From Bimastos eiseni (taxonomy: Eukaryota > Annelida > Clitellata > Crassiclitellata > Lumbricidae): DNA of 64,000 bases. The notes beneath the pieces are model-generated. The model worked only from the letters and a program-made list of their open reading frames with translations, ran no database searches and was not told the DNA's origin. Made by a program: the position numbers and the translations under genes. Location of the stretch: NCBI GenBank assembly GCA_959347315.1, contig OY365807.1, positions 9,656,530 to 9,720,529 of the forward strand. Reading direction: 5' to 3'. Within the stretch, counting starts at the first letter, position 1. The number at the start of each line of letters is the position of its first letter. Of the stretch, positions 1 through 12,685 are shown one piece after another.

Positions 1-1
1 G

Positions 2-2089
2 TTTCGCGGTGCTGTGCTCATTCCACTCTGTGGAGTTCCACCACCGGCTGAAAATCTGTTTATTCTGGTTGATTCGCTCGACGAGTCCTATTTGCAGCCT
101 TGCACTGATAGATCAACAGGAAGTAGTCGTACAATTGCAGAGCTCCTTGCGAATCATCATCACCTATTTCCTGACTGGTTGCTTTTCGTGTGTTCAGCAC
201 GAAAGCAGAGCAAGTCTGTCACCCGACAGTTTGCTGGGTTTAAGAAAATCGGATTGGACGACCTGAGGAAGTCTCACGTGGTCCGTGATGTTCAGCAATA
301 CATACTGTGCCGGTTGGACCGTGAAGACCGGTTGCGGCAGCACCTTAACCGTGAGACGGCCGAAATGCTGAACCAGTTGCACATCAAGAGCAATGGCTGT
401 TTCCTTTACCTTGAGAAGGTGCTTGACGGCGTTGTCGATAACTTCATTTTGCTTCAGGAGATTCGCGACATACCTGGCACTTTGAATGGGCTCTATCTGT
501 GGCTATGCCAGCGACTCTTTCCAAAAAAGCTGTTTGCCAAAGTTCAGCCTATACTGAATGTGATCTTTGCTGCGAGACATCCTCTGACCGAGATGGAGCT
601 GTATAGCTGTGTCTTTACCCACGACACTTCTCTGACCTTTGACGAATTTCACCAAAACATGGGCTTCCTTTCAAAAATCTTGATCGAGGGACGCGACGGA
701 ACGAAGATCATATTTCATCAGAGTTTTGCCGAGTGGCTTCTTGATGTCAAGTACTGCACACAGAGATATCTTTGCGTTCCAGGTGAAGGCCATGCGATGC
801 TGGCCCTTAGTTTTACACTGCATGCTGCAGGACTTTCGTCAGTTGAAGTGCATCATTTTGCACTGCATTTGGTACGTTGTGCTATTCCACCTCCGCTTGA
901 GTCGTTTCACTATCCGCTTTGGTTGATGATGAGTGGGGCTAACACTGAAGACTCGCTTGTTGACGAGGTTCCAAAGGACCAAGCAGTCGTCGATCTTCTG
1001 CTGAAAGCAGGTGCTAGGCTACCGATTGATGAAGCGCTCGTGAGCAGCATCACAGGGCTGAGCACGTCAGCAAACATCGAAGATGAAGGCGTGCTCTTCA
1101 GTCGTGAGGATTCACTGCCGGAGGAGTTGGACAGCAACGGGAGAACGGCTCTTTGCAACGCTGCGTTTCAGGGTAACCTTTCCCAAGTGATGTCGCTCCT
1201 TTCAAAGGGAACTGATCTTGAGCTCGTTGACTCTAGTGGGCAGACGGCGCTCTGTCTGTCAGCGAGGCATGGTCACACAGAGATTGTTGCTGCGCTTCTG
1301 GCAGCTGGAGCACTGGTCAACCATGCAGACCACGAGGGATGGACAGCCCTCCGGTCGTCTGCTTGGGGCGGACATAGCGATGTGGTGACTCTGCTTCTCG
1401 AAGCGGGGGCCGAGGTTGACCTGGCGGACAATGAGGGGCGGACGGCTCTGAGGGCTGCTGCCTGGGGTGGTCATGACGACATAGTTCTGAAGCTGCTCGA
1501 AAATGGGGCTCTTGTGAATAGCGTCGACAAAGAGGGACGTACTGCACTCATTGCCACTTCGTACATGGGCCATTCGAAGATTGTGCAGCACCTTCTCGGC
1601 CACGGCGCATTCATTAACCACGAGGACATCGATGGCCGAACGGCGCTCTCTGTTGCTGCGCTCTGCATCCCAACCAGTCGAACCCTGCTCGATGTGATTG
1701 GCCTTCTCATAGAAAATGGGGCCAAGGTCGATCATGAGGACAAGGACGGAATGACGCCGCTGCTTGTTGCTGCCTACGAAGGCCACCCTGAAATCTGTGA
1801 GCTGCTGTTGGAAAATGATGCAAATGTGGATCACTGCGACCAGTCAGGTCGAACGCCACTGGACGCGGCCGTCTCCATGGGCAACAGCACCGTTGTCCGA
1901 ACTCTGTTGTTCTGGGGAGCTAGTGTCGATCGGATCGACTCCGATGGACGATCGGTGCTTTGTTGTGCGGCTCAGCAAGGCAATGCGGAGGTTGTTCAAC
2001 AGTTGCTTGATCGAGGGTTGGATGAAATGCATCGAGACAACTGCGGATGGTCGCCTCTGCATATTGCTGCTTTCGAAGGAAATAAAGAG
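2..2089 (+). CDS. ANKRD50: ANKRD50-like, penultimate exon (5' end outside window)
   Basis: The exon is open from the first bases and ends ...GNKE at GAG before a weak GTCAGA donor. It encodes the NTPase C-terminal part and ankyrin repeats 1-9, plus the first half of repeat 10. Phase 0 at the donor. Confidence 0.85.
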
Positions 2090-4297
2090 GTCAGAACTTA
2101 GAAGGTTTATTTTATAGTAATACTGTAAATAAATAATAATGCTGTGGAAGGCTTTGTGTACTGCATATGCAGGCATAATTATGCAGGTCAGGTTTGGGGT
2201 TACCGGTACACTTACACATTACACTTACACAACAATTATGTTGATAGTTACTCTAAGTGTGCTAATAAATTTGTCCAATGTACTATAAATTTGTCTATCA
2301 ATGCACTAAGAATATGACTTTGAGTAAAATAGCAGTAAAATAATAAATGGTAATATTGACAATAATGATAGTTAGGAAATATTATCCATCCAGTTACTAT
2401 TGATTTCTAACTGTGCCAGAGTTTATACTTGATCTCTTGCAGCTTTTGTGTTTTTTTATTTTTGTTGAGCATTCTCTAGGTTGTGTATGAAAATAACTAG
2501 TTAACTTGCAGTACTTAATGATATCAAGGGTGACCTCTGATTTTGTTACCATTCCTATTGTCCCTATTGTATTTATTAGCATTTCAACCCAACAAGAACT
2601 GTTTTCAGTAAAGTTGTGCATGGTGTAATGGATTTTAGGTGGTCGACATCTTACTTGAGGCAGGTGCCCAGATTTTGGAGTGTGATAACGATGGTCGAAT
2701 TGCACTGATCTTGGCTGCCCAGGAGGGCCACCTTCCTGTCGTAGAATCCCTAGTAGAGACTAGTTCCCCTGTCGACAGCAGAGGGCATGATGGCAAGACT
2801 TCGCTGCGTGTTGCGGCGCTTGAAGGACATGCGGACATTGTCCAGTATCTGCTGTGTAATAATGCTAACATTGATTATCGTGATGCCGATGGTAGGTCGA
2901 TACTGTACATGCTGGCACTTGAGAACCAACCGAGCACCACGAGCATTCTGCTCGACTACGGGGCCGACACCGAGATTGCCGATCCAGATGGACGCACTCC
3001 GTTGCACATCACCGCATGGCAGGGTCACCTTGAGATGACAAAGCTGTTTCTGGCACGAGGTGCTAATCCGGATGCAGTGGACAAAGATTTTCGGACACCA
3101 GTGCAGTTTGCCGCTTGGCAGGGGCACGCAGCTGTTGTCGAGGCGCTCATGGAGTGCGGAGCATCTGTGCAGCATCAGTCGTCAGAGGGTGCCACCGTGT
3201 TGGGCATTGCCGCACAGGAGGGTCACGAAGAGGTGGTTGGAATCCTGCTGAGGTATGGTGCCAACCCAAATCACGCTGATAAGTTTGGGAGAACGGCCAT
3301 TAAAGTTGCGATGAGTGGTGGCCATTTGGCCATTCTTAAGTTACTCCAGAATGGTGGATCTGGTTTTGATCCAGCTTCCGTTGTTATCCCAAAGTCGGAG
3401 AAGCAGTCCGACCAGCAGGCAAATCGTGAAAGGTTCAGCTATGGTCGAGACGGTGACGAACAGCCACCAGGGGGTGCCAAGAATGCCACGGCAACTACCT
3501 CTGGCGTTTCGAGCATGGAGACAAAATACTCGAGCTCAACAGCGAATGCTTTCTCCAACGGTCAGCTCGTCATGATGACGTCATCACCAAACTCGACATC
3601 TGGCAAACGACAGTCTTTCATGTCAAATGCATCATCGAAGTCTTCAAGCATTCGCGCCGTCGGCACGAACACCCTCTCAACGAACCAGAGTTCAAGCAGC
3701 GGGGAAGGTCAGACGGGTCCTCTCTCGTTCACCCAGGAGCTGCAGCAGTGCTCGGTTCCACGGCGCAAGAACAGGTCCCTCAGTCGGATTTTGTCACCTG
3801 TCAATGAACCAGGCACACCAAACAAGGCGCATTCAAAGTCCCTGACGAGTCCAAACAGATTGCGGGCAGAATTCAGTCAGATGGAATGTTCAAGTCACTG
3901 TTCCAGCACGCCATCTCTTCCGGACGAACTTCCCATCTCCAGATCGACCCCTCCCAGCCGATCCTCGGAGAATAGAGGCCCTCTTTCGGAGAAGCGAATA
4001 GGCATTGAAGGTGCTGCCGAAGTGATTTGGCAGAGGCGAAGCGAAAATGCCCATGCCAGGATCTGTTCTAGTCAAAACACCGTCGGAGGGGCTTCTGCTG
4101 CGGTTTCGAATGCCGTTGTAGCAAGCCAGTCGAGTCAGAAGCGAAGCACTATTGTTACAAATCCAAACTATTCGCTTGCGAAAAACAGGAAGTCCAATGG
4201 GATTGGTGGATCAAGGAGCGAGGGAGGGAATGCCTCGGACAAACTTGGACTTAATCGACCAACTGAGCTGAGGTTAAAAAGAGAAACACCGCTGTAG
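2..4297 (+). CDS. ANKRD50: ANKRD50-like ankyrin repeat protein, 3' part of gene (two exons seen)
   Basis: The frame is open from the window edge, so the N-terminus (including the P-loop) lies upstream. About 1248 residues are visible. The first 330 or so resemble the C-terminal half of the STAND/NACHT-like NTPase module of ANKRD50 and TANC proteins ([10 protein letters not shown] is Walker-B-like). About 17 ankyrin repeats follow, with DGRTAL and EGH consensus, then a Ser-rich disordered tail. Human ANKRD50 is about 1430 residues and works with SNX27-retromer-WASH in endosomal cargo recycling (family knowledge). Repeat order and variants ([10 protein letters not shown] insert, [15 protein letters not shown]) and the tail end TNPNY...KRETPL match what I recall of ANKRD50 rather than TANC. 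The last four residues, ETPL, fit a class I PDZ ligand with Glu at -3. One intron (2090-2638) splits repeat 10. No frame damage is seen. Confidence 0.87.
2090..2638 (+). other. Intron of ANKRD50-like gene
   Basis: A 549-base AT-rich intron, GTCAGA...TTTTAG, phase 0. It joins GNKE to VVDILLEAG and restores one ankyrin repeat. Nothing else is seen inside it. Confidence 0.8.
2639..4297 (+). CDS. ANKRD50: ANKRD50-like, last coding exon
   Basis: This exon encodes the end of ankyrin repeat 10, repeats 11-17 (to about 3350), then about 310 residues of Ser/Thr/Asn-rich disordered tail ending in ETPL and TAG. It starts directly after TTTTAG with GTG GTC GAC ATC (VVDI). Confidence 0.87.
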   Translation: MVDILLEAGAQILECDNDGRIALILAAQEGHLPVVESLVETSSPVDSRGHDGKTSLRVAALEGHADIVQYLLCNNANIDYRDADGRSILYMLALENQPSTTSILLDYGADTEIADPDGRTPLHITAWQGHLEMTKLFLARGANPDAVDKDFRTPVQFAAWQGHAAVVEALMECGASVQHQSSEGATVLGIAAQEGHEEVVGILLRYGANPNHADKFGRTAIKVAMSGGHLAILKLLQNGGSGFDPASVVIPKSEKQSDQQANRERFSYGRDGDEQPPGGAKNATATTSGVSSMETKYSSSTANAFSNGQLVMMTSSPNSTSGKRQSFMSNASSKSSSIRAVGTNTLSTNQSSSSGEGQTGPLSFTQELQQCSVPRRKNRSLSRILSPVNEPGTPNKAHSKSLTSPNRLRAEFSQMECSSHCSSTPSLPDELPISRSTPPSRSSENRGPLSEKRIGIEGAAEVIWQRRSENAHARICSSQNTVGGASAAVSNAVVASQSSQKRSTIVTNPNYSLAKNRKSNGIGGSRSEGGNASDKLGLNRPTELRLKRETPL

Positions 4298-4378
4298 GTG
4301 ATTGGGAATTGTCAGGTAACATCTGATTGCTAATAAGTATTCATGAAATTTGATCGGGCCATTTATCTGGAATGTTCC

Positions 4379-4481
4379 TTCTCTGTCGCAGGACCCACTG
4401 CATGGAACAGTCTTCCCAACCACATTTAGAATACATCTTTTCTGGAGACATTTGAATCAAAACTGAAGACTTATCTTTGAA
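4379..4481 (+). pseudogene. LINE (non-LTR retrotransposon) C-terminal relic
   Basis: The translation begins FSVAGPTAWNSLPNH, has one stop, then continues ETFESKLKTYL. The pattern (F/Y)SVAGP..WNSLP...FK..LKTYLF is the familiar C-terminus of CR1/Jockey-like reverse transcriptases. It lies 80 bases after the ANKRD50 stop, probably within the 3' UTR. Confidence 0.6.
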
Positions 4482-4964
4482 ACTATTATTATGATTGCAT
4501 TAAACTTTTTTGAACCAAGTACAGTGCCATTTCTTTCTGCCTCTGCTGAACTACTACGCTATGCAAATCGTCTTATTATTATTATTATGAAAGAAATATT
4601 TGTATTCTGTACTCTTCACTGTTTGATAACTGTTGATTACAATCCTAAAGTTCCCTCCTAATGACTGGATAGTGGACAGACCGTGCAAATATTAACCCTT
4701 TAACAAACAGGTGTACTAAAATGTATGGTAAAACACATGCAGCTGGTCGTTAAAAGATTAAATAACTGTGACACTATATCTGGTTAAAATAATCAATATT
4801 CTTTGTCGGGTTTTATATGTATGATTCATGACCTGAACGACTCCCTTTGGTGAGTACCCAGGTGTCCCAATGCCCACTGACAGCCGTATCGAGTAACTTA
4901 TCTTACTTCCATAGCAGTCTGATACTCGACTTGTCTTCAACCCGCCATCAGATCGGCCTATTCA

Positions 4965-5021
4965 GTGGACTCTTTTAAGTCTAAGCTCAAGACTCGTCTG
5001 TTCTTTAAAACTTCTTTTTGA
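4965..5021 (+). pseudogene. Second LINE C-terminal relic
   Basis: VDSFKSKLKTRLFFKTSF followed by TGA matches the terminal motif of CR1-like LINE proteins. Only the last 18 codons are readable. Confidence 0.5.
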
Positions 5022-6054
5022 GGCCTATCCCACTTGTTAGTTGTTTGTGAGGCGCCCTTGTAGTGGTATGGTTGTGTTATGATGCTGGCCATATAAATTG
5101 TCATAATTTATTTTTATTATTCTTTTGATTAAAGGAAGATTCATGGTGTTTTAGCACTTTGTTGAGTGAGGTCCTGTATAAATTTTGCTTAAATTATGTT
5201 GTGTTCTGTCATAATAATATGAGTCTACATTTACCTTACATCGTTTGACCTTTTTTCTTTTTGTTTGTTAAGCAGCCATTGAAAAGATGAAGATGATGTG
5301 GAGTTGTCAGGAAAACTTTTAAGTGCGATCATTTTGACGACCTTCATTCTGCAATGCAATGGTCTCCAATGCGTCACGATGTCATGCAGAGGAAGAAAAA
5401 TCTTGGCTGCGTTCTGGCAGTGTTGTCATTGTATCAGTATTAATCTCAATTTTACCATCACTAAACATTCATTTAGAGACATTTTTAAATTTCGGAGGCT
5501 TCAGGCACAGATTGAGTTTCTGCTGTTTCTTGAACTCTGCTGTCGTCGTTTGCTCTACGAATCCCAATGGAAGATCTTGCACAAAAAGTTTTTGTCTTCC
5601 CAGCGCTTGAGACGAGAAATCTATGCAGGTGCCTCTGTGTTCTAGTTTTCTTTGACTGCTCCTTGCTTCGTGCATGCTTTATGTTCCTTGATTCAGAAAA
5701 ATTAGAAGATCCGACGTGAAGATTCAGTTTCAAATTTGGGGGAACATGTTTTCTGCTTGTGCTGTTTTGATTCAAATTTGGTTATGATGTGTTTTCTATA
5801 AGTGAAGTTTGGTACTGGATGCTGTGTGAAATTGATAAGAGATGAGAGGATGTGTGTAGCAAGCGTGGGAAGGGACCAGCAAGAAGGGAGATTGTTTATG
5901 GGAAATAACTACAGATAAATTATGAATTAATTAGTAAGTGATGCAGAGGATAGACAAGAGAGACAGGCATATGGATCAGATTAGATTTAGTTTGATTCTA
6001 TTAGATTAGGTTTGATTAGATTATCGATTAAAATTTATTCCGTGAGCTTAGATA

Positions 6055-6108
6055 CAGTTGGATTAAAATAGATTCAGTTGGATTAGAATAGATTCAGTTG
6101 GATTAGAT
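6055..6108. repeat. 20-base tandem repeat, about 2.7 copies
   Basis: Units of the form AGTTGGATTAGAATAGATTC recur back to back with one or two changes, inside a longer GATTAGATT-rich stretch from 5975. Confidence 0.65.
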
Positions 6109-6669
6109 TTGATGGTATTAGGTTACTTGAGTTTTGATCGAATTAAGTAGCATGTGAATGGATTATGTTGGTTACCATTAGGTTTTATGCTGCTGGTCAT
6201 TCAGTTTGTTTTAAGAAGCTTTTAAGAACGTGCATAACTGGTCGCTTCTTGATGAACTGTTCTAAATGCATGGAACAGTTCTAGGAATATGTAGCAGTTC
6301 TTAATATTATGTAGAACGTAAAAGGGTGATTGTTTGTGTTACCATATGTGTCTCAACCCTACTTAAAGTTTGGAGCTGATTTGAACTAGGAGGCGACTGC
6401 TCTATTCATACAGTATTGAAGAAGAAAGCGTGAAACTGAGTAATTGTACAGAACTTTTGTGAGCCGTTAGAATCATTCTAAATACTGTACAGGGCCAAAT
6501 GAATACAGAACTATTCTACTTGTAGAGAACTGTTCATGATGTATAGAACTGTTCTAAATGTATAGAAAAGTTTCAAATGTACAAAACTGCATGAGATCCA
6601 TACAGGTTCTAGAGACTGTTAGGTAACTTCCTTACGCGCATAGAATGTTTATGTCATTCATACCTGCAT

Positions 6670-6722
6670 TTAACGATACCTGTAGGACGCCGTATGGTGT
6701 TTCTAACCACAGGTATCGTTAA
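6670..6722. repeat. Perfect 14-bp inverted repeat
   Basis: TTAACGATACCTGT at 6670-6683 is exactly complementary to ACAGGTATCGTTAA at 6709-6722, with a 25-base loop. Confidence 0.85.
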
Positions 6723-7659
6723 CTTTGTTTTCTTACTGTGCTATATTTTACGTGCTTCGTGTATGTGCTAATTTTAAGTTCTACTTAGAGTTTGGAGTAA
6801 CAATAAGTTACTAACTTATTAGTAGTTATGTTCTATTTAACTTTTTAGTAATATGATAAGTATGTAAATAGTTCTGTCTAATTGATGTAGAGATGATTTT
6901 GTTATCATGGTGCATTTGGCCTCATTAACATTGCATTTAAATTATTATTACTAGCATTTCCGGTACATCATTTCTTGTTATTGTTTATCTTATTACTACT
7001 ATTATTATTACAGTTTTTACATAAAGTACATAAGACTTTATTTATGTTTATTATCTTTGATTTTTATATTTATTTTTATTAATTTTTATATTAGATATTT
7101 TTTCTTGATGTTTGTAATTTTATTTTACCAAAGATGGCTACAATCCCTCAAGTTAAGAAGAAGCTGCCAAGATTCAAGACTATAAGTTTTGTATTATTTT
7201 ATTATTATTATTACTAAGCTGCTATTATTATACCATTATTATTGTCTAATAATCGTTATTTTCTAATGTTCCATATGTATTGATACATTGTAATGACCAG
7301 TTTGCCAGGTGCTGATTAGAGACAAGAATGTATTTGGCCTTTTATGACACGTTTCTTTATTCAGTTTTTACACTTTTCTGTGAAAATCTGTGTTTTCGTT
7401 GATTTCCTAAGTGTGCGGCCAACAAGGGGAATGTTGGATCACAGCCTCTCAGTTTGTGGGACAAACAAATCGAAGACAAACACAAAACAATGGAAGGACA
7501 TATGCGAATTTACGTAGCTCATGTTTTGTTTTAGCCGTGTCGTGCATATGTCAGGTGACCTGAATTTGCAGTTTCTTAGTTCTGCTAGACAGTGTTTTGT
7601 TTGGTTTATGTAAGTGTTCATGGTTTTCTATAGCGACATTTTTGTTTGTGAATGGATAC

Positions 7660-7725
7660 GGTGAGATCCCTCACAACTGTGAGGGATCTCACCTCCTTCA
7701 ATGGCTGCCGTGCCATTGAAGGAGG
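7660..7725. repeat. Two abutting perfect hairpins
   Basis: Hairpin 1: GGTGAGATCCCTCAC (7660-7674), loop AACT, complement to 7693. Hairpin 2: CCTCCTTCAATGGC (7692-7705), loop TGCCGT, complement to 7725. The stems are 15 and 14 bp without mismatch and overlap by two bases. Confidence 0.9.
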
Positions 7726-9181
7726 TTCCCATGAGAGACCGTGATTCAAATCTCGCTGTGTTGTTTAGGTTCTCTCTGAGGTGCTGTGTAGATGCTCACA
7801 TAGTAGCTCAGATACCTGGATATACAGGTATTTGGGATTTTTATGTGATGACTGAAATTTTGCAAAGTATTGGGGTACTCTTAGGCTACGTAAATCTGTT
7901 CTGCCTTGCACCTTTCCTTTCCACACAACACTGGCTCTTTGAGATTCTTCCCATAACCCTAGTCCATTTTACTTTAAGTTGACCATGTGGGCTTATGTAT
8001 AATTATGTGTCTGAAATTGTTAGTGTCTTTTAGGAACGTCTAAAGGCAATGAGTGATGGCCGTCTTGCCATTCAAATAAGGTGCAACTTAAAATAACTTT
8101 AAAGTTTCATTGGCTTTTTGGCAGCGATGTTCTAATTTTGATTGAAATACTGTTCCAGATGGTTTTACATTATATAATATACTTCACATTGCATTGGTTT
8201 CTGACACAGTGCAACATATCAAAATAACAGTACTCAATGTGCAGTAAATGTTATGTGACTGCACAATGTTAAGGTACTGTATGTCACATATCGCTTGTGT
8301 TGATGTTCGCTACTTTTTGATTTGCAATATTTAGCAGATTTGTTCATTAACTTTTCATTATTTATTTCTTTCAAATCCTGCAATGGAATGTTTTGAGTGC
8401 TAAGTTTAGTTTGTGATGCTTAGTTTTTTGTCTTTCATGTCAACATTTGGTGCATTTTAGATTATTAAGCATTTTTAAATGCTCAGTTTTGCTGATGACG
8501 TGTAAGTTCCTTTTCCGAACATATCTATGTTGGGATTTGTGTTTTTGTGTGAACTGAAACCTCCTTATATATAGTCTGTGGAGCACTTATAGAAAATTCG
8601 GGATAGAAATTCAAGTGACCTTTTGAATGTAGTCCTTTTGAATATGGTTCTCAAAAGTTGTAATTTGGATCGACAAATTTGGCTTTCAAGTGTGGAAATA
8701 TGGCTTAAGAGTGTAAATGTGGCTGTGGAGTGGCAGTATGGCTTGCTGAGAATGAAATTCGTCTCTGAAGATTGGCATGGCCTTCAGCATTGTTGATGTA
8801 TTATACTCGTTTAATAGCAAGACCAGATGACGCACAACTGTAAACTGTAAAGGGGTCTATGAACTGAGATTTTCTTTAAGGAGCTTGAAGATTGTGGGCC
8901 AGGTTTGATTGATTGTCGATATGCAGAGCCTTTTCTGATAGATACTTTGGTACTCGCTGTGCATTAAGTGCACTGGATCATGCACTTAGCACCTCATCTA
9001 CATACTATGAGATGTGCTATGATTATCAGCAGTAAGGTTCTTTTGTGATACAGTGGCTGTCAATAGTGGGAGGATTTGAGAGCAAGGGAGAAGACTTGCC
9101 ATCTGCCCTCATGTTCAGATGTGAAAAACTTAGTTAATTGCAGTGTGCCAATGTACACTATACCATTGTCTGTCTGTAAGG

Positions 9182-9535
9182 CAGTGTTTCCCAAACTGTG
9201 TTCCGCGGAACTAGGGTTCCATGAGGTGAAAACAAGGGTTCTGCGGAACACTTTCAGTGTGAACAATAAGCTTCAAACAATTTAAAATAAATTATAAGAA
9301 TTTTCATAGGAAGATTTTGCATAACATCTGTCTATTGCTTTATATGAAAGAGAATTCATACTTCATTGTCATCGATATTTGTGTGTTTACTAATCTGATC
9401 TAGGCATAAACGTATTATTGTCTGCATTCTGAAGCATTTTTACCTACAACAGAATATGTTTAGTTTTGGACGGGGTTCGGCCATAAAATTTATGATCAAA
9501 GGGGTTCAATGGCCAAAAAAGATTGGGAAACGCTG
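9182..9535. mobile_element. Non-autonomous hAT-type MITE
   Basis: The left end CAGTGTTTCCCAA and right end TTGGGAAACGCTG are inverted repeats of the hAT type. The flanks are CTGTAAGG (9174-9181) and CTCTAAGG (9536-9543), an 8-bp target duplication with one difference. The 354-bp interior has no transposase ORF. Confidence 0.85.
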
Positions 9536-12500
9536 CTCTAAGGGATTGCTGTTATAGGACCCTGCTGGTCAGGTGTGGCACTCTAAGGAGGTTTCAGTAT
9601 ACTGTACTATGATTTCTTCAAATCGAAATTCTTACAGTTGTACTTTGATCAAAAACTTAAGATAAACCGATTTTTATAAGGGTTGTTTCAATATTGAGGA
9701 AGAAATGTGTGGTGAATAGTTTTTCGGTTTGATTTTACCTCTTTCCGACAATCATGTGTTAAAGTATTTGTATGTTAAGTAGGTGTTTTGCAAATTTCTA
9801 TAGGGACTGCTCTATAAATTCATATTGGAATCTCTAATTATAATTATTAACCAGAACTTTAAGTCTAAAGTGATTTTTAAAAATTTTCTATTTAGTTTCA
9901 TTTATTTAGTACATCCATACTGGTAGAGATACCTAAAATGGACCCCTCCCTGTGTGCATGTATAGGCTACTTTTTAGTTCCCTCACCTGTGTAAGGACAG
10001 TTAAAGAACCCCTCCAATTCTTTAGATCTGTATTTAATTCACACAGAAACAAGTTCCATACCAATTTACCTCTCCCATTATAGTCCCCCTAGTACTATTT
10101 GTCAGTGGGTTATTTGAAGGCCAACAATAGACAAACTATATAATTATTATAGAGGTCCTGCCCACCTCTATATGTATGTACAATGTACATTATCATGGGA
10201 GTAGACCCCATGGGCATGCATTTCCATGCCATGTGTACATGGTATGAAATGGATGACCCCTAATTTATCCAGCAGTGCACAAGGTATTAGATTTCAGTAC
10301 AAAATATTTGCCCGTATACTATAAATTGAGGAGCGTTTGGTACAAAGGATTTTACCATTGATGATAAATGACTGTTGTTCTATCTTTACCTTTGATACCA
10401 TAGTTTTGGTGGTTTCATTCTTAACAAGATTCTATGCTGTTATTGACTTTGTTGGGTAAAATTCTCTCCATGTTGGGGTTTATGATGTCTGCTTTGGTAA
10501 TGATCTATTTTGATAGCACTCGTCAGGTGTTTACTGATTTGATCTTGACCTGTGATTTTATCTAAATTGTTTACTGTAATCTAGTATTTGATTATTAACC
10601 ATAGCTGAATCAAAACTTTCATTTTGTCAAATTTACAATTGAATCTGACTCAGTGAGCAATCTCGTCTTTGGTTTGATGTCATTTATTCTGTGATTTAAC
10701 CCACAGTGAGATTGATGCAACTGTTTTCATTGGACCTATGATTTGTACCTGGCCTGATTTATGATTTGGTCTGTTCGATGATCTGTTGAATCTGTTCTGA
10801 ACCATGTTTTGGTCTGAATCATGACTTAAGGAGATCCAGTGTTGATCGGAACCATTTCGTTGCTACTCAGCTGGTCATTTTTTTTAGTAGTTTTAGTATT
10901 GTCTGTAGACACCAGATACTAGTGTGGCAACATGGTGCTTATGTTTTTCCAGGAATGAAACCACTGACAGTTTGATGTGCTAAGGTGTAACATTGGGCCA
11001 CTGTTGTATTTCGCACTTGAGGTGTACTGGACGTGAGATACATTTAGGAGTGGATGCTATAAAAACGCCTACTAACAAAAATCTGTCATCATCTGCATTA
11101 GTTTTCGTGTCTTTTATATGTATGAAAATGTATATATGCCAAAATGGAAATACGTCATGAGGCCAACTGGGCTGACTATTGTAGCTGTCAAAATCAACAT
11201 TATAACGTTTTAGGTATGTGGTATTTACTGTGGATTTCAGATACAGTGCGACTTAATCGTGTCTAGAATTTTCTGAAGGTGCAAAAGAAGCCTTCTCTCA
11301 TCCAAATCATAGCTAAAATGCTGTAAAATTGTTTGAACAACATTTCCCATCAGCTCTGGGCTTATTGCCGGCTTTGCATTTTACGGTAGGTCTACCTCAC
11401 AATTTGGGATGCAAGACGGCAATATCCCCTCCACTTGATATTTTGAAGGGAACAGTCTTCCTCTGTACAGTAAATCGTCCCCTGGAGGCAGGGTGACCGT
11501 AAGTGGACGTGTCTAGAGAATAGCCTCCTCTCCGTACATCCCCTTTAGACGCCATCCATTCTGATCCATATCCTTAATTCTTCCATGCCTCTCCTATGAC
11601 GTAGGAGCTATTGACCGAACTCCCTTTGACATTCCTTGGCTCTTCTGGCTGATCCAGCAGTTCTGTCTTCCCTGATTCTGTACTAATTAATCTGCCTTCA
11701 GTCGTAGACGCTTCTGGCATTCATTACACCTACACACTGCAAACTCCTTCCCTCGTACTTTTGATCATCACCTCTACACTGACAATGAGTAACTGTCGAT
11801 ATCTTTCTCCCCTCACCTCCACATGCACTAAGTCATAGGCCCGTGTATAATATTATCATCACTGAGATATCAGAGTAGATGACGCCAAACTGTTCAAAAA
11901 TAGAACTTATTATTTGCCTGCGCGAGCAACTATGCGATCTATACTTCCGGCCTTTTCCAACAGATCTCAGTTCTATCGTGACAAAGGCATAAATGCTTCC
12001 AAATGATCTTGGGTCATTGAGTTCCTTATACCGTTCATTATATATTTTAGAATTGAAAAACTACGCTCGCAGGCAAAAAGCGTAGTGGACAATGATACAA
12101 AAAATCTATTGGCCTAAACCAAAAATATCACCGAATAAGTCTCAGCTTCCAGCGCTCAGTGCACTGGAATAAACTCATACTAATCTTCATTTCAACAAAC
12201 ATTGGTAGCATCATTGAAACAACAAAATAACAAAAATATGAACTCAATCACCTATGGTTTGGGAGAAACATACTAAAATTCTGACATTAGCATTTATGAA
12301 AAATTGCAGCCTTCTCGATAACCAACAGTTTTTAATTAACATTAGTTTCATCCGTGAAAGGCAACGCGAATTCAATGAGCGATTTTGAGAATAATTATAT
12401 GCATATTGATTAGCCGTAAGTGTAGACCTACTCTAGGAGTTAAGTTCACTTTTAGTAGGACATACAGCTTCCAATCAGTAGAGAAAAATGGTTTACAATG

Positions 12501-12620
12501 ATCATTAACCAACTGCGACAAAACACGTTTACTGAATTTATAGCATTTGCTAAACTGGGAACTAAATGACCTATAAAATTTCACTCTCATTTCATGCAGA
12601 CTAAATTTAGACGACTTGTA

Positions 12621-12622
<2 letters not shown>
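9536..12622. other. Gene-free stretch
   Basis: No ORF with recognisable protein content. Base composition is AT-rich except a GC-richer patch around 11340-11800, which may be an old repeat: it shares CTATTGACCGAACTC with intron sequence near 52109. Confidence 0.4.

Positions 12623-12683
<61 letters not shown>
12623..12683. repeat. (TA)n microsatellite
   Basis: About 60 bases of uninterrupted TA. Confidence 0.95.

Positions 12684-12685
<2 letters not shown>

Larger units (their letters stand above)
5022..9181. other. Gene-poor AT-rich stretch downstream of ANKRD50
   Basis: No ORF here has domain-like content. It contains diverged AGAACTGTTCTAAATGTAT-like units (6250-6600), a 20-base tandem repeat near 6055 and perfect hairpins at 6670 and 7660. 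The ORF at 7701-7982 starts inside a hairpin and resembles no protein I know. Confidence 0.5.

Noticed and set aside
1259..1834. 191-residue minus-strand ORF
   Set aside because: Antisense shadow of the ankyrin repeats.
7701..7982. 93-residue ORF starting MAAVPLKEV
   Set aside because: Its start lies in the second perfect hairpin and the rest has no recognisable features; chance ORF.
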